Assembly: GCF_024305245.1 (NCBI RefSeq)
Contig: NZ_JAMWYX010000001.1
Location: 1 to 64,000, forward strand
Length of the DNA: 64,000 nt
Source of the DNA: Erythrobacter sp.
Lineage (GTDB): Bacteria; Pseudomonadota; Alphaproteobacteria; Sphingomonadales; Sphingomonadaceae
Reading direction: 5' to 3'
The notes below the pieces were generated by a model that was given only the letters and a program-made list of their open reading frames with translations, did no database searches and was not told the DNA's origin. The position numbers were made by a program, and so were the translations under genes. Positions 54,199-64,000 of the stretch are shown one piece after another (within the stretch, counting starts at the first letter, position 1; each line of letters opens with the position of its first letter).

Positions 54199-54211
54199 CG
54201 CCCCTTCCGGC

Positions 54212-55612
54212 CTACATGTGGATCGGCTTGCCCGTCACCGCCATCGCCGCTTCCTTGAAGGCTTCGGCGTGGGTGGGGTGGGCGTGGCAGGTGTAGGCGA
54301 TGTCTTCGCTGGTCGCGCCGAATTCCATTGCCTGCGCGGCCTGTGCGATCATCGTTCCGGCGAGGCTGTTGATCATCCACACCCCGACGACGCGGTCGGT
54401 CTCGGCGTCGGCGATTACCTTGACGAAGCCGTCGGTGTCGCGGTTCGCCTTGGCGCGGCTGTTGGCCATCATCGGGAACTTGCCGATCTTGACCGCGAGC
54501 CCGCGTTCCTTCGCCTGCTCCTCGGTCAGGCCCACGCCTGCGATCTCGGGCGCGGTGTAGACCACGTTGGGGATCACGTCATGGTTCACAATGCCGGTCT
54601 GCCCCGCGATATTCTCGGCCACGGCGATACCTTCATCCTCGGCCTTGTGCGCCAGCATCGGGCCGGGCACGACATCGCCGATGCCCCAGATGTTCGGCAC
54701 CGCCGTGCGGAATTCATGGTCGATCTCGATCTGCCCGCGATTGTTGACGCTGAGGCCCGCCTTGTCGAGCGCCAGACCGTCGGTGTTGGGCCGTCGGCCG
54801 ATCGAAACGAGCACATGGCTGGCGTCCAGCGTCTGTTCGTCCCCGCCTGCGGCTTTCTCGATGGTGAGGATGACCTTCTTGCCGTCCACCTTTGCGCCGG
54901 TGACCTTGTGGCCGAGCATCATGTCCATGCCCTGCTTCTTGAAGATCTTCTGCGCTTCCTTGCGCACTTCGCCGTCCATGCCGAGGAGCAGCTGGTCAAG
55001 GAATTCGACCACCGTGACCTTCGCGCCGAGACGCCGCCAGACCGAGCCGAGTTCCAGCCCGATCACGCCGCCGCCGATCACCACGAGGTGTTCGGGAACT
55101 TCCTCAAGATCTAGCGCGCCGGTGGAATCGACGATCCGCTTGCCTGCGTTGTCGACTTCAACGCCGGGAAGCGGAGTGACGCTCGACCCGGTGGCGATCA
55201 CGATGTCCTTGGCCGTGACCTTGTCGCCGCCGACATTGACGGTGTGCGCGTCTTCGAAGGCGGCATGGCCCTTGAGCCAGGTGACCTTGTTCTTCTTGAA
55301 CAGGAATTCGATCCCGCCGGTGAGTTCGCCCACGGCCTTGGTCTTTTCCTGCATCATCCGCCCGAGATCGAGCGTCGGCGTGGCAGTGATGCCCCAGGTC
55401 GCGAAATGGCCGTTGCGCGCCTCGTCGAACAGCTCCGAACCGTGCAGCAGCGCCTTCGACGGAATGCACCCGACATTGAGGCAGGTGCCGCCGAGCGTCT
55501 CGCGGCTTTCGACGCAAGCGGTCTTCAAACCCAGCTGCGCCGCACGGATCGCCGCGACATAGCCGCCGGGGCCGGCACCGATGATGAGGACGTCGTAATC
55601 GAATTCAGCCAT
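54212..55612 (-). CDS. lpdA: Dihydrolipoyl dehydrogenase
   Basis: 466 residues, E3 of 2-oxoacid dehydrogenase complexes. FAD motif IIGAGPGGYVAAIRAAQLG, redox disulfide GGTCLNVGCIPSK, NAD motif VIGGGVIGLELGSVW, and C-terminal HAHPTHAEAFKEA with the active-site His-Glu. Last complex subunit of the suc operon; a repeat-bearing 110-bp gap separates it from sucB. Confidence 0.97.
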   Translation of the reverse strand: MAEFDYDVLIIGAGPGGYVAAIRAAQLGLKTACVESRETLGGTCLNVGCIPSKALLHGSELFDEARNGHFATWGITATPTLDLGRMMQEKTKAVGELTGGIEFLFKKNKVTWLKGHAAFEDAHTVNVGGDKVTAKDIVIATGSSVTPLPGVEVDNAGKRIVDSTGALDLEEVPEHLVVIGGGVIGLELGSVWRRLGAKVTVVEFLDQLLLGMDGEVRKEAQKIFKKQGMDMMLGHKVTGAKVDGKKVILTIEKAAGGDEQTLDASHVLVSIGRRPNTDGLALDKAGLSVNNRGQIEIDHEFRTAVPNIWGIGDVVPGPMLAHKAEDEGIAVAENIAGQTGIVNHDVIPNVVYTAPEIAGVGLTEEQAKERGLAVKIGKFPMMANSRAKANRDTDGFVKVIADAETDRVVGVWMINSLAGTMIAQAAQAMEFGATSEDIAYTCHAHPTHAEAFKEAAMAVTGKPIHM

Positions 55613-55629
55613 AAAAAACTCCGCTCATC

Positions 55630-55705
55630 CTGAGCTTGTCGAAGGATTGTCCTTCACTTGGGGTCCGTCGCTCCAAAAGGAAGAGCAGGGCTTCGACAAG
55701 CTCAG
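55630..55705. repeat. Inverted repeat CTGAGCTTGTCGAAG
   Basis: Perfect 15-bp arms at 55630-55644 and 55691-55705 in the sucB-lpdA gap. This motif is common as a dispersed palindrome in sphingomonad genomes. Confidence 0.85.
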
Positions 55706-55722
55706 CCCGAACGGAGAAATGT

Positions 55723-56979
55723 TTACAGATCAATCAGCATCCGCGTCGGATCTTCAATCGCTTCCTTGATGATCTTGAGCGCGGTCACTGCCTCGCGCCC
55801 GTCGATTAGGCGGTGGTCGTAGGACAGCGCCAGATACATCATCGGACGGATCACGATCTCGCCGTTACGCACAACCGCACGATCCTCGATGCGGTGGAGG
55901 CCCAGCACCGCCGACTGCGGCGGGTTGATGATCGGGGTGCTCATCAGACTGCCGAACACCCCGCCATTGGAGATCGTGAAGGTGCCGCCGGTCATGTCTT
56001 CCATCTTGAGCGTGCCTTCCTTGGCGCGCTTGCCGAAGTCGGCGATGTCCTGTTCGATCCGGGCAAAGCCCTTCTTGTCGGCATCGCGGATGACGGGGAC
56101 GACGAGGCCGTTGGGTGCAGACACTGCGACCGAGATGTCGACATAGTCGTGATAGACGATCTCGTCGCCCTCGATATAGGCGTTCACGCTCGGCACGTCC
56201 TTCAGCGCGAGGCACGCGGCCTTGGCGAAGAAGCCCATGAAGCCGAGGCGGATATCGTGCTTCTTGGCGAACAGGTCCTTGTACTTGTCGCGCGCTTCCA
56301 TCACCGCGCTCATGTCGCAATCGTTGAAGGTAGTGAGCAACGCGGCCTGATCCTGCGCGCCCTTCAGCCGCTTGGCGATGGTCTGGCGCATCCGGGTCAT
56401 CTTGACCCGCTCCTCGCCGCGCGCGCCGCCGGTTGCTGCGGGTGCAGCGGCGGCGGCCGGTGCAGGCGAGGGCGCTGGCGCCGCGCCGCCGGACTTCTTG
56501 GCTTCGGCCGCGGCCAACACGTCTTCCTTCGTCAGGCGGCCGTCCTTGCCGGTACCCTTGATGGTCGAGGGATCGACCCCGTGTTCCAGAACCGCGCGGC
56601 GCACCGCGGGCGACAGCGTCTGCGCGGCGGCGAGCAGTTCCTCGGACGGGCCGGAAGTAGGGGCAGGGGTGGGCGCGCTGGCCGCAGGTGCGGGCGTATC
56701 GGCCTTGGCGGCGGCGGGAGCGGGCGTAGCGGACGCGCTCGCGCCTTCTTCGATCACCGCGATCACCGCGCCGACTTCGACATTGTCACCCACCGCCACG
56801 CGATGTTCGGACATCACGCCTGCGACCGGCGAGGGCACGTCGACCGCGACCTTATCGGTTTCAAGGCTGCAAATCGGCTCATCCGCCGCGACCGCTTCGC
56901 CCGGCTGCTTGAGCCATTCGGCGATGGTGCCTTCGGTGACAGATTCGCCGAGCGCGGGAACTTTGATTTCGGTGGCCAT
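55723..56979 (-). CDS. sucB: Dihydrolipoyllysine succinyltransferase (E2 of 2-oxoglutarate dehydrogenase)
   Basis: 418 residues: N-terminal lipoyl domain (lipoyl Lys in [12 protein letters not shown], about residue 43), an Ala/Pro linker, peripheral subunit-binding domain ([32 protein letters not shown]), second linker, and catalytic domain ending [16 protein letters not shown]. Standard single-lipoyl E2o. Confidence 0.97.
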   Translation of the reverse strand: MATEIKVPALGESVTEGTIAEWLKQPGEAVAADEPICSLETDKVAVDVPSPVAGVMSEHRVAVGDNVEVGAVIAVIEEGASASATPAPAAAKADTPAPAASAPTPAPTSGPSEELLAAAQTLSPAVRRAVLEHGVDPSTIKGTGKDGRLTKEDVLAAAEAKKSGGAAPAPSPAPAAAAAPAATGGARGEERVKMTRMRQTIAKRLKGAQDQAALLTTFNDCDMSAVMEARDKYKDLFAKKHDIRLGFMGFFAKAACLALKDVPSVNAYIEGDEIVYHDYVDISVAVSAPNGLVVPVIRDADKKGFARIEQDIADFGKRAKEGTLKMEDMTGGTFTISNGGVFGSLMSTPIINPPQSAVLGLHRIEDRAVVRNGEIVIRPMMYLALSYDHRLIDGREAVTALKIIKEAIEDPTRMLIDL

Positions 56980-57038
56980 CAGTCTGCTTCCTACAAAAAT
57001 TCAGTTTCCGCTCGACACGAACGGGGAGGGGGAGGTTA

Positions 57039-59840
57039 TCACTTGATCCCCAGAGCATCGGCGATCAGCGCTTCCTGCTGCGCCTTGTGGCGGCTGGCGA
57101 GCCCGGTCGCAGGCGAGGCGGCGGCATCGCGCCCGGCATAGCGCGGACGCTTGCCCTGATGCCCGGCGGCGGTCAGCGAATCCTCGATCTGGTTCTGGAC
57201 GAAGAACCACGAACCATTATTCTTCGGTTCTTCCTGACACCACACCACATCTTCGAGGTTCGTCATCCGGCCCAGCCGCAGCGCCAGCGGATCGCCGGGG
57301 AAGGGATAGAGCTGTTCGACGCGGACGATCGAGACATCATCGATCCCGGCCGCATCGCGTGCTTCCATCAGATCATAGGCAACCTTGCCCGAACACAGCA
57401 CCGCGCGCCGCACCTTCTCGTCGGGAATCGCCTTGGTGTCGGACAGGATGCGCTTGAACTGCGATTCGCCGAGGAAGGCACCGCGGTCGCTCTTGGCCAG
57501 CGGGTGGCGCAGCAGCGACTTGGGACTCATGATCACCAGCGGCTTGCGGAACGGGCGCAGCATCTGGCGGCGCAGCACGTGGAAGTAATTGGCCGGGGTG
57601 GTGATGTTGCAGACCTGGATATTGTCGTTCGCGCACATCTGCAGGAAGCGTTCGAGCCGGGCGGAGGAATGCTCCGGCCCCTGTCCTTCATAACCGTGCG
57701 GCAGCAGCATCACGAGGCCGTTGGCGCGCAGCCACTTGGCCTCGCCGCTGGCGATGAACTGGTCGATCATGATCTGCGCGCCGTTGGCGAAATCGCCGAA
57801 CTGCGCTTCCCACAGCACCAGCGTGCGCGGATCGGCCATCGCGAACCCGTATTCGAAGCCGAGCAGCGCATATTCCGACAGTGTGGAATCGTGCACTTCG
57901 AACTTGCCGTGGGGCAGGGTGTTGAGCGGCACATATTTGCGCTCGGTCTTCTGGTCGACCCACACCGCGTGACGCTGGCTGAAGGTGCCGCGCCCGCTGT
58001 CCTGGCCGGACAGGCGCACGCCGTAGCCTTCCATCACGAGGCTGCCGAAGGCGAGTGCTTCTGCCGTTGCCCAGTCGAAGCCTTCGCCGGTCTGGAACAT
58101 CTCGCGCTTGGCGGCGAGCACGCGGTCCAAGGTCTTGTGGACGTCGAGGTCGCCGGGAACTTCGGTCAGCACGCGGCCGAGCGAATCGAACGCCTTGGGT
58201 TCGATCGCGGTGGCGACATTGCGGCGCGATGTTTCGGGATCGGCGGGCTTGTTCAGCCCGGCCCAGCGCCCGCCGAACCAGTCGGCTTCGTTGGGCTTGT
58301 AGCTCTTGCCCGCCTCGAACTCGTCTTCGAGCAGGCGGACGAAATCCTCGGCCATCGTCTCGCGGGTACCGGGCTGGACCACGCCTTCCTCGATCAGCCG
58401 GCCTTCGTAGATCTTGGAGACCTTGGGATGGGCGCGGATCTGGTCGTACATCAGCGGCTGGGTGAACTTGGGCTCGTCGCCCTCGTTGTGGCCGAACCGG
58501 CGGTAGCACCACATGTCGATCACCACGTCGCGGTGGAAGGTCTGGCGGTATTCGACCGCCAGCTTGCAGGCAAAGGTCACCGCTTCGGGATCGTCGCCGT
58601 TGACGTGCAAAATCGGCGCCATGACGCCCTTGGCCACGTCCGAGGGATAGGGCGAAGACCGCGCGAACTTCGGGCTGGTGGTGAAGCCGATCTGGTTGTT
58701 GATGATGAAGTGGATGCAGCCGCCGGTGTCGTAACCGGGGACGCCCGAGAGCGAGAGGCTTTCCCACACCACGCCTTGCCCTGCAAAGGCGGCATCGCCG
58801 TGGATCAGCACCGGCAGCACCTGATCCTTGTTCGCCAGATCGTCGCGGATCGCCTGCTGCGCGCGCACCTTGCCCAGCACCACCGGGTTTACAGCTTCGA
58901 GGTGGCTGGGGTTGGGGACGAGGCTCATGTGCACCGAGATGCTGTCGAACTCACGGTCGGTGCTGGTGCCCAAGTGATACTTCACATCGCCCGATCCGCC
59001 GACATCATCGGGGTTGGCCGAGCCGCCCGAAAATTCGTGGAAGATCACGCGGTAGGGCTTGGCCATCACGTTGGCGAGCACGTTCAAACGCCCGCGGTGG
59101 GCCATGCCGTAGATGATCTCGCGCACGCCGGAGCTGCCGCCATGCTTGATGACGGCTTCCAGCGCCGGGATCATCGACTCCCCGCCATCGAGGCCGAAGC
59201 GCTTGGTGCCGACATATTTTTTGCCGAGGAATTCCTCGTATTGTTCCCCGCGCAGCACCGCGGCGAGGATCGCCTTCTTGCCTTCGGGCGTGAACTGGAT
59301 CGTATCGCCGGGGCTTTCGAACTTTTCCTGCAGGAAGCGGCGCTCGTCCGTGTCGGCGATGTGCATGTATTCGAGGCCGACCTTGCCGCAATAGACTTCG
59401 CACAGGCGCTGGTGAAGCTTGCCCACGGTGGTCCATTCCATGCCGAGCACGCCGCCGACATAGACCTCCTCATGCTCCTTGCCCGCAAGGCCATGCCACG
59501 CCAGCGTCAGATCTTCCGGCCCTTCGCGATTGGACAGGCCGAGCGGATCGAGATCGGCGGCCATATGCCCGCGCACGCGGTAGAGCCGCACCAGCGTCAT
59601 CGCCGCAATGGAGAGCGCAGCGGCTTTCTCGACCGCCTTGGGATCGAGCGCCTTGCCCGCATCCTTCGCCGCCGCCTTGACCGCCAGCTTCATCTCGGTC
59701 GGGTCCATCGCCGCGACCAGATCGGAGGCGCTATCGCTCAGCGTATCGAGCCAGCCGCGCCGCTCCCACGAAGGGCCGGGCTGCGGGCCTTCCTGATCGG
59801 TCAGTTGCGGGATGAAGTTCTGCGGTTCGTTGCCCATCAT
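57039..59840 (-). CDS. sucA: 2-oxoglutarate dehydrogenase E1 component
   Basis: 933 residues, thiamine-diphosphate dependent. Family hallmarks: YRVRGHMAADLDPLG, GMAHRGRLNVLANVM, HGDAAFAGQGVVWESLSLS, GHNEGDEPKFTQPLMY. ATG 59840 or the adjacent 59837, after GGGAG. A 958-codon open frame on the other strand is a compositional shadow. Confidence 0.98.
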   Translation of the reverse strand: MMGNEPQNFIPQLTDQEGPQPGPSWERRGWLDTLSDSASDLVAAMDPTEMKLAVKAAAKDAGKALDPKAVEKAAALSIAAMTLVRLYRVRGHMAADLDPLGLSNREGPEDLTLAWHGLAGKEHEEVYVGGVLGMEWTTVGKLHQRLCEVYCGKVGLEYMHIADTDERRFLQEKFESPGDTIQFTPEGKKAILAAVLRGEQYEEFLGKKYVGTKRFGLDGGESMIPALEAVIKHGGSSGVREIIYGMAHRGRLNVLANVMAKPYRVIFHEFSGGSANPDDVGGSGDVKYHLGTSTDREFDSISVHMSLVPNPSHLEAVNPVVLGKVRAQQAIRDDLANKDQVLPVLIHGDAAFAGQGVVWESLSLSGVPGYDTGGCIHFIINNQIGFTTSPKFARSSPYPSDVAKGVMAPILHVNGDDPEAVTFACKLAVEYRQTFHRDVVIDMWCYRRFGHNEGDEPKFTQPLMYDQIRAHPKVSKIYEGRLIEEGVVQPGTRETMAEDFVRLLEDEFEAGKSYKPNEADWFGGRWAGLNKPADPETSRRNVATAIEPKAFDSLGRVLTEVPGDLDVHKTLDRVLAAKREMFQTGEGFDWATAEALAFGSLVMEGYGVRLSGQDSGRGTFSQRHAVWVDQKTERKYVPLNTLPHGKFEVHDSTLSEYALLGFEYGFAMADPRTLVLWEAQFGDFANGAQIMIDQFIASGEAKWLRANGLVMLLPHGYEGQGPEHSSARLERFLQMCANDNIQVCNITTPANYFHVLRRQMLRPFRKPLVIMSPKSLLRHPLAKSDRGAFLGESQFKRILSDTKAIPDEKVRRAVLCSGKVAYDLMEARDAAGIDDVSIVRVEQLYPFPGDPLALRLGRMTNLEDVVWCQEEPKNNGSWFFVQNQIEDSLTAAGHQGKRPRYAGRDAAASPATGLASRHKAQQEALIADALGIK

Positions 59841-59865
59841 GGGACTCCCGGGGAGGAGGAAGGAT

Positions 59866-59892
59866 GGCCCCCGCTCATCGCGAGCGGGGGCC
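59866..59892. promoter_or_regulatory. Intercistronic hairpin between sucD and sucA
   Basis: Perfect 11-bp stem, GGCCCCCGCTC (59866-59876) and GAGCGGGGGCC (59882-59892), 5-nt loop. No T-run, so more likely an mRNA processing or stability element than a terminator. Confidence 0.55.
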
Positions 59893-59901
59893 GGTATTCG
59901 G

Positions 59902-60792
59902 TTAGGCCGTTTCTTTCAGCATCGCGGCGAGCGTGGTGCCGAGTTCCGAAGGCGAGGGGCTGACGCGGATGCCCGCATCTTCCATCGCCGAAATCTTGTC
60001 CTGCGCGCCGCCCTGACCGCCGCTGACGATGGCGCCAGCGTGGCCCATGCGGCGGCCCGGAGGGGCGGTGAGGCCGGCGATGAAGCCGACCATCGGCTTG
60101 GCGCGGCCCTTGGCACGTTCGGCCTTGATGAAAGCGGCGGCTTCTTCTTCGGCCGAACCGCCGATTTCGCCGATCATGATGATGCTTTCCGTTTCAGGAT
60201 CATCAAGGAACAGGTCGAGCATGTCGATGAAGTTGGTGCCGTTGACCGGATCGCCGCCAATGCCGACCGCCGTGGTCTGGCCGAGGCCCGCCATCGTGGT
60301 CTGGTGCACGGCTTCATAGGTGAGCGTGCCCGAACGGCTGACGATGCCGACAGAACCCTTCTTGAAGATGTTGGCCGGCATGATGCCGATCTTGCATTCA
60401 TTCGGGGTCAGCACGCCGGGGCAATTGGGGCCGATCAGCCGCGACTTGGAGCCGGACAGCGCGCGCTTGGCGCGGACCATGTCGAGCACCGGAATGCCTT
60501 CGGTGATGCAGATGATCAGCTCGATCTCGGCATCGATGGCTTCGCAGATCGCATCAGCGGCGAACGGCGGCGGCACGTAGATGCAGCTGGCGTTCGCGCC
60601 GGTCGCTTCCTTGGCTTCGCGCACGGTGTTGAACTGCGGCAGACCGAGATGGGTGGTGCCGCCCTTGCCCGGGGTCACACCGCCGACCATCTGCGTCCCG
60701 TAATCGAGCGCGGCCTGCGTGTGGAAGGTACCGGTGTTGCCGGTCATCCCTTGGGTGATGACCTTGGTGTCTTTGTTTACGAGGATGCTCAT
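59902..60792 (-). CDS. sucD: Succinyl-CoA synthetase alpha subunit
   Basis: 296 residues. CoA-binding Rossmann domain ([24 protein letters not shown]), [19 protein letters not shown], and the phosphohistidine loop [16 protein letters not shown]. The beta subunit gene sucC, normally directly upstream, is not here: a GIY-YIG gene and REP palindromes lie between sucD and mdh. Confidence 0.97.
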   Translation of the reverse strand: MSILVNKDTKVITQGMTGNTGTFHTQAALDYGTQMVGGVTPGKGGTTHLGLPQFNTVREAKEATGANASCIYVPPPFAADAICEAIDAEIELIICITEGIPVLDMVRAKRALSGSKSRLIGPNCPGVLTPNECKIGIMPANIFKKGSVGIVSRSGTLTYEAVHQTTMAGLGQTTAVGIGGDPVNGTNFIDMLDLFLDDPETESIIMIGEIGGSAEEEAAAFIKAERAKGRAKPMVGFIAGLTAPPGRRMGHAGAIVSGGQGGAQDKISAMEDAGIRVSPSPSELGTTLAAMLKETA

Positions 60793-60810
60793 TCAGGTCC
60801 GCCTCTTATT

Positions 60811-60838
60811 CGTCACCCCGGCGAAGGCCGGGGCCCAG
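60811..60838 (+). repeat. REP-like palindrome, left of GIY-YIG gene
   Basis: GTCACCCCGGCGAAGGCCGG type unit with CCCCGGC/GCCGGGG arms, directly at the GIY-YIG stop codon. Confidence 0.88.
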
Positions 60839-60839
60839 T

Positions 60840-61133
60840 TTAGCCACAAACCAACTCGAACAGGTCGTTCCAGTCGGGGTTCATCTCTTCAATCCTGCGC
60901 AGCTTCCACGCACGCTGCCATTCTTTCATCTGCTTCTCGCGCGTGATGGCTGCTTCGATGGTGTCGTGGCGTTCAAACCAGACCAGCGTCTTGCAGCCAT
61001 ACTTCTTCGTGAAGCCTTCAATCAGTCCTTCGCGGTGTTCCCAGACCCGTTTTGCAAGGTCGGTGGTGACACCGATGTAAATCGTTCCGTTGCGGCGGCT
61101 TGCCATGATGTAGACAAAGCCTTCCTTATCCAT
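60840..61133 (-). CDS. GIY-YIG domain endonuclease-like protein
   Basis: 97 residues, a stand-alone GIY-YIG nuclease domain of the UPF0213/YhbQ type: VYIM (8-10 as GIY equivalent), IYIGVTTDLAKRVWEHR (YIG with Arg29) and the metal-binding Glu in TREKQMKEW (Glu66). Catalytic residues look intact. Both ends abut REP palindromes (60811-60838 and 61138-61208), and it sits between mdh and sucD, where it is not expected. Biological role of such solo domains is not settled. Confidence 0.9.
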   Translation of the reverse strand: MDKEGFVYIMASRRNGTIYIGVTTDLAKRVWEHREGLIEGFTKKYGCKTLVWFERHDTIEAAITREKQMKEWQRAWKLRRIEEMNPDWNDLFELVCG

Positions 61134-61137
61134 TCAG

Positions 61138-61208
61138 TCGTCACCCCGGCGCAGGCCGGGGCCCAGATGCGAGGGCAGAACTGGTTCCCGGCCTGCGCCG
61201 GGATGACG
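61138..61208. repeat. Pair of inverted REP-like palindromes, right of GIY-YIG gene
   Basis: One unit in plus orientation (61138-61166, CCCCGGCGCAGGCCGGGG core) and one inverted (61188-61208), 5 bp upstream of the GIY-YIG start codon and 10 bp after mdh. Confidence 0.88.
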
Positions 61209-61218
61209 ATGAAGCAAT

Positions 61219-62430
<1,212 letters not shown>

Positions 62431-62691
62431 TCAGGCGGATATCTGCTCCGCGCTTGCCGCTGCGGCAAGGCGGCGGTCGAACATACCGGTGATCGCGATC
62501 CAGTGCGCGGCGCCGGGCGCGTTGCCTTCACTTGCCGCGCGCTCGGCCTCGTCATGGGCGATGCGGGGCGCATGCATGCCGTGGCGGGCGAAGTGGCGCA
62601 GAGCGTCGACCAGCACCGGATCGAAGGCGCCCGTGGCGTTCCCGGCCTCTGCGCTGCCGTCTGCGGCCCCCTCGTTATCGTTGACCGCCAT
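62431..62691 (-). CDS. Small conserved-type protein, unknown function
   Basis: 86 residues from ATG 62691 (the frame is also open to an ATG at 62781, 116 residues, preceded by AGGAA). Helical core DALRHFARHGMHAPRIAHDEAERAA..HWIAITGMFDRRLAAA resembles a widespread sphingomonad small protein that I cannot name with a function. Start uncertain. Confidence 0.6.
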   Translation of the reverse strand: MAVNDNEGAADGSAEAGNATGAFDPVLVDALRHFARHGMHAPRIAHDEAERAASEGNAPGAAHWIAITGMFDRRLAAAASAEQISA

Positions 62692-62932
62692 CACGCGTAC
62701 CCGTGTTACCAACCCGCGTCCGTCTGCGTGCTTTCCAGCGATGCGGGCAGGATCCCGGGCGAGGGCGAGGCGGATCGACATATGTGGGGGATTCCTGCTG
62801 CGAGCCGTTCGCCAAGGGGATTGGCGAAGCGTTATTGTTGTTGGCAGCAGGATTAGCAGCGCCAGACTAAACCTTGGTGTCCGGACAGGGTTTCGAACAG
62901 CTTAACCCTGATTGCGCGGTCGCGCGGGCGGC

Positions 62933-64000
62933 CTATTGCCCCGCATCTGCGGGCGGCGTTTTGTCCGGAGGGGTTTTCCACTGACCGGCGCGGGCATATT
63001 CCGGCTTTACCTGACCGGCTCCGGCAAGTGCGGTATCGGCAGGGATTGCAGCTTCGGGCGCGCTAACTGCCCCGGCGGCCCGCACCGGGGTCGCGTTGCC
63101 GGTGATCGGCGCAAGGTCGTATGCGATGGTGGGGCGCGATGCCTGTGCCTCGTCGATAGTATCGGCGTCTGCGCTGCGTATTGTCCTGCCTGCTTGCGGG
63201 CCATTCTCCAGCGCCGCATAGGCCATCGTGAACGCGCTGCGCGCGCCTGCTCCGCCGCGCAGCCGATAGAAACGGTGCGCGCCGATGGTGCCGATGTGGT
63301 CGAGCGTGCCCGCCCAATAGGGATTGACCCAGAGCGTGTGGTAATGGGTCGCATGCCCGACCGGCGCGTAGACGCTGCCTGCCAGCGCCGCGTTCGCCAC
63401 CCGCTGCGCCCGCGCCCAGCTTGTGCCGCTTGGCCGCCGCGCCAGACTGCCGTCGCAGGTGAAGGAGAACTGGCATCCGGTCTTGCGCGCGGAACCCTGA
63501 TACACCACGCCGCACACGCTGGCGGGCCATGATGGGTGCGCCACGCGGTTGAGCACCACTTGAGCCACTGCGCGCTGTCCGGCTTCGGTTTCGCTGGCGG
63601 CTTCGTACCACACCGCCTGTGCAAGGCATTCAGCCGCGCGGGCATGGGTAAGGCCGACACCGGAGGAGAAAAACGGCCGCGCTGCCGCGCCGACATCGAT
63701 CAACGCACCCAACTCGCGGCCGTCTTCTGCGCCCGGCGACAGCGGATCGGCTTTCGGCAGGGCCACCAGCGCGGTGCCGGGGGGATCGGCGAGGTAGTAG
63801 AACGCCGATCCGGGAAAGCTCATGCCCGGCCGCTCGAACGGCAGCGCCGCATCGGCGGCTTGGCGGGTGGCGAGCGCGGTGTGCGGTTCGATCGCCGCGC
63901 CCGGCAGTGCCACAAGGCTTCCTGGGGCCGCGAGGGCGGGGATGGCAATCGCCGCTGCCAGCACCGCGAACCGCTTGCGCCAGGTGCCATGCGCCGGAGT
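62933..64000 (-). CDS. SleB-type cell-wall hydrolase, 5' end beyond the window
   Basis: At least 355 residues. Catalytic domain of the SleB/CwlJ family: CLAQAVWYEAASETEAGQRAVAQVVLNRV (catalytic Glu), CGVVYQGS and CQFSFTCDG. Pro/Ala-rich N- and C-terminal regions. The GTG at 63964 is followed by a hydrophobic export segment, but the frame stays open to the right edge (TPAHGTWRKRF), and the basic RKRF before the hydrophobic core looks like a signal-peptide n-region. The true start is therefore probably outside the window. Confidence 0.88.
   Translation of the reverse strand, partial: TPAHGTWRKRFAVLAAAIAIPALAAPGSLVALPGAAIEPHTALATRQAADAALPFERPGMSFPGSAFYYLADPPGTALVALPKADPLSPGAEDGRELGALIDVGAAARPFFSSGVGLTHARAAECLAQAVWYEAASETEAGQRAVAQVVLNRVAHPSWPASVCGVVYQGSARKTGCQFSFTCDGSLARRPSGTSWARAQRVANAALAGSVYAPVGHATHYHTLWVNPYWAGTLDHIGTIGAHRFYRLRGGAGARSAFTMAYAALENGPQAGRTIRSADADTIDEAQASRPTIAYDLAPITGNATPVRAAGAVSAPEAAIPADTALAGAGQVKPEYARAGQWKTPPDKTPPADAGQ

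Noticed and set aside
57087..59963. 958-codon open frame on the plus strand opposite sucA
   Set aside because: GC-rich third-position bias opens the antisense frame; translation is His/Arg/Gly-rich without domains, and sucA is certain.

Overview
The window is about 64 kb of GC-rich alphaproteobacterial chromosome. Gene content and protein types (O-succinylhomoserine sulfhydrylase MetZ, an mdh-sucD-sucA-sucB-lpdA block, a Gly/Arg-extended ribosomal protein S5, many small Cys-lipoproteins) fit Sphingomonadales, most likely Erythrobacteraceae (Erythrobacter or a relative). This is inference from protein character. There is no 16S gene in the window, and I found no tRNA or CRISPR array.

Layout. 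1-9.6 kb: a pirin/LysR divergent pair, a VOC protein, an ABC-F ATPase, a tightly overlapping ilvE-trhO-gst operon, a probable very small transcription unit with a perfect anti-16S ribosome binding site, a lipoprotein and tlyA. 9.6-18.8 kb: small lipoproteins, tspO, ubiK, recO, leuB, a polyprenol-phosphate glycosyltransferase convergent with a PMT-type glycosyltransferase, a TetR regulator with two operators and a divergent membrane protein, metZ and a DsbA-like isomerase. 18.9-23.1 kb: envelope proteins, a VanX-type dipeptidase, apaG and a LysR regulator. 23.1-26.4 kb: an accessory island between lysR and the ribosomal genes. It holds a small HTH protein gene and an AT-rich two-gene cassette: a SLATT two-TM protein plus a SMODS/CD-NTase nucleotidyltransferase, i.e. 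a minimal CBASS-like anti-phage system. The cassette is bracketed by inverted copies of a complex stem-loop repeat.

26.4-47.3 kb: the str operon (rpsL-rpsG-fusA-tuf), the S10 and spc operons (rpsJ through rplO, secY), adk, an inserted SRPBCC-type gene, and the alpha operon (rpsM-rpsK-rpoA-rplQ). The order is canonical, but several spacers carry large hairpins or palindromes. 47.4-54.2 kb: a beta-lactamase-fold serine hydrolase, two related glycine/arginine-rich exported proteins, a TRIC/YicG-like channel protein, a PepSY membrane protein, an amidase and a degenerate SEDS (FtsW/RodA)-like membrane protein. 54.2-62.2 kb: the TCA operon mdh-[GIY-YIG gene]-sucD-sucA-sucB-lpdA on the minus strand, with no sucC next to sucD. 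62.4-64 kb: a small conserved-type protein and a SleB-type cell-wall hydrolase that runs off the right edge.

The most unusual signals are: (1) the SLATT/CD-NTase cassette with its inverted flanking repeats; (2) a dispersed mosaic stem-loop repeat family with at least seven copies, some showing compensatory base changes in stems; (3) a GIY-YIG endonuclease gene flanked by REP-like palindromes inside the TCA operon; (4) a terminator-bounded transcription unit encoding only 18 residues behind a 15-nt perfect match to the anti-Shine-Dalgarno sequence; (5) a divergent SEDS-like protein whose expected catalytic Asp position reads Glu.
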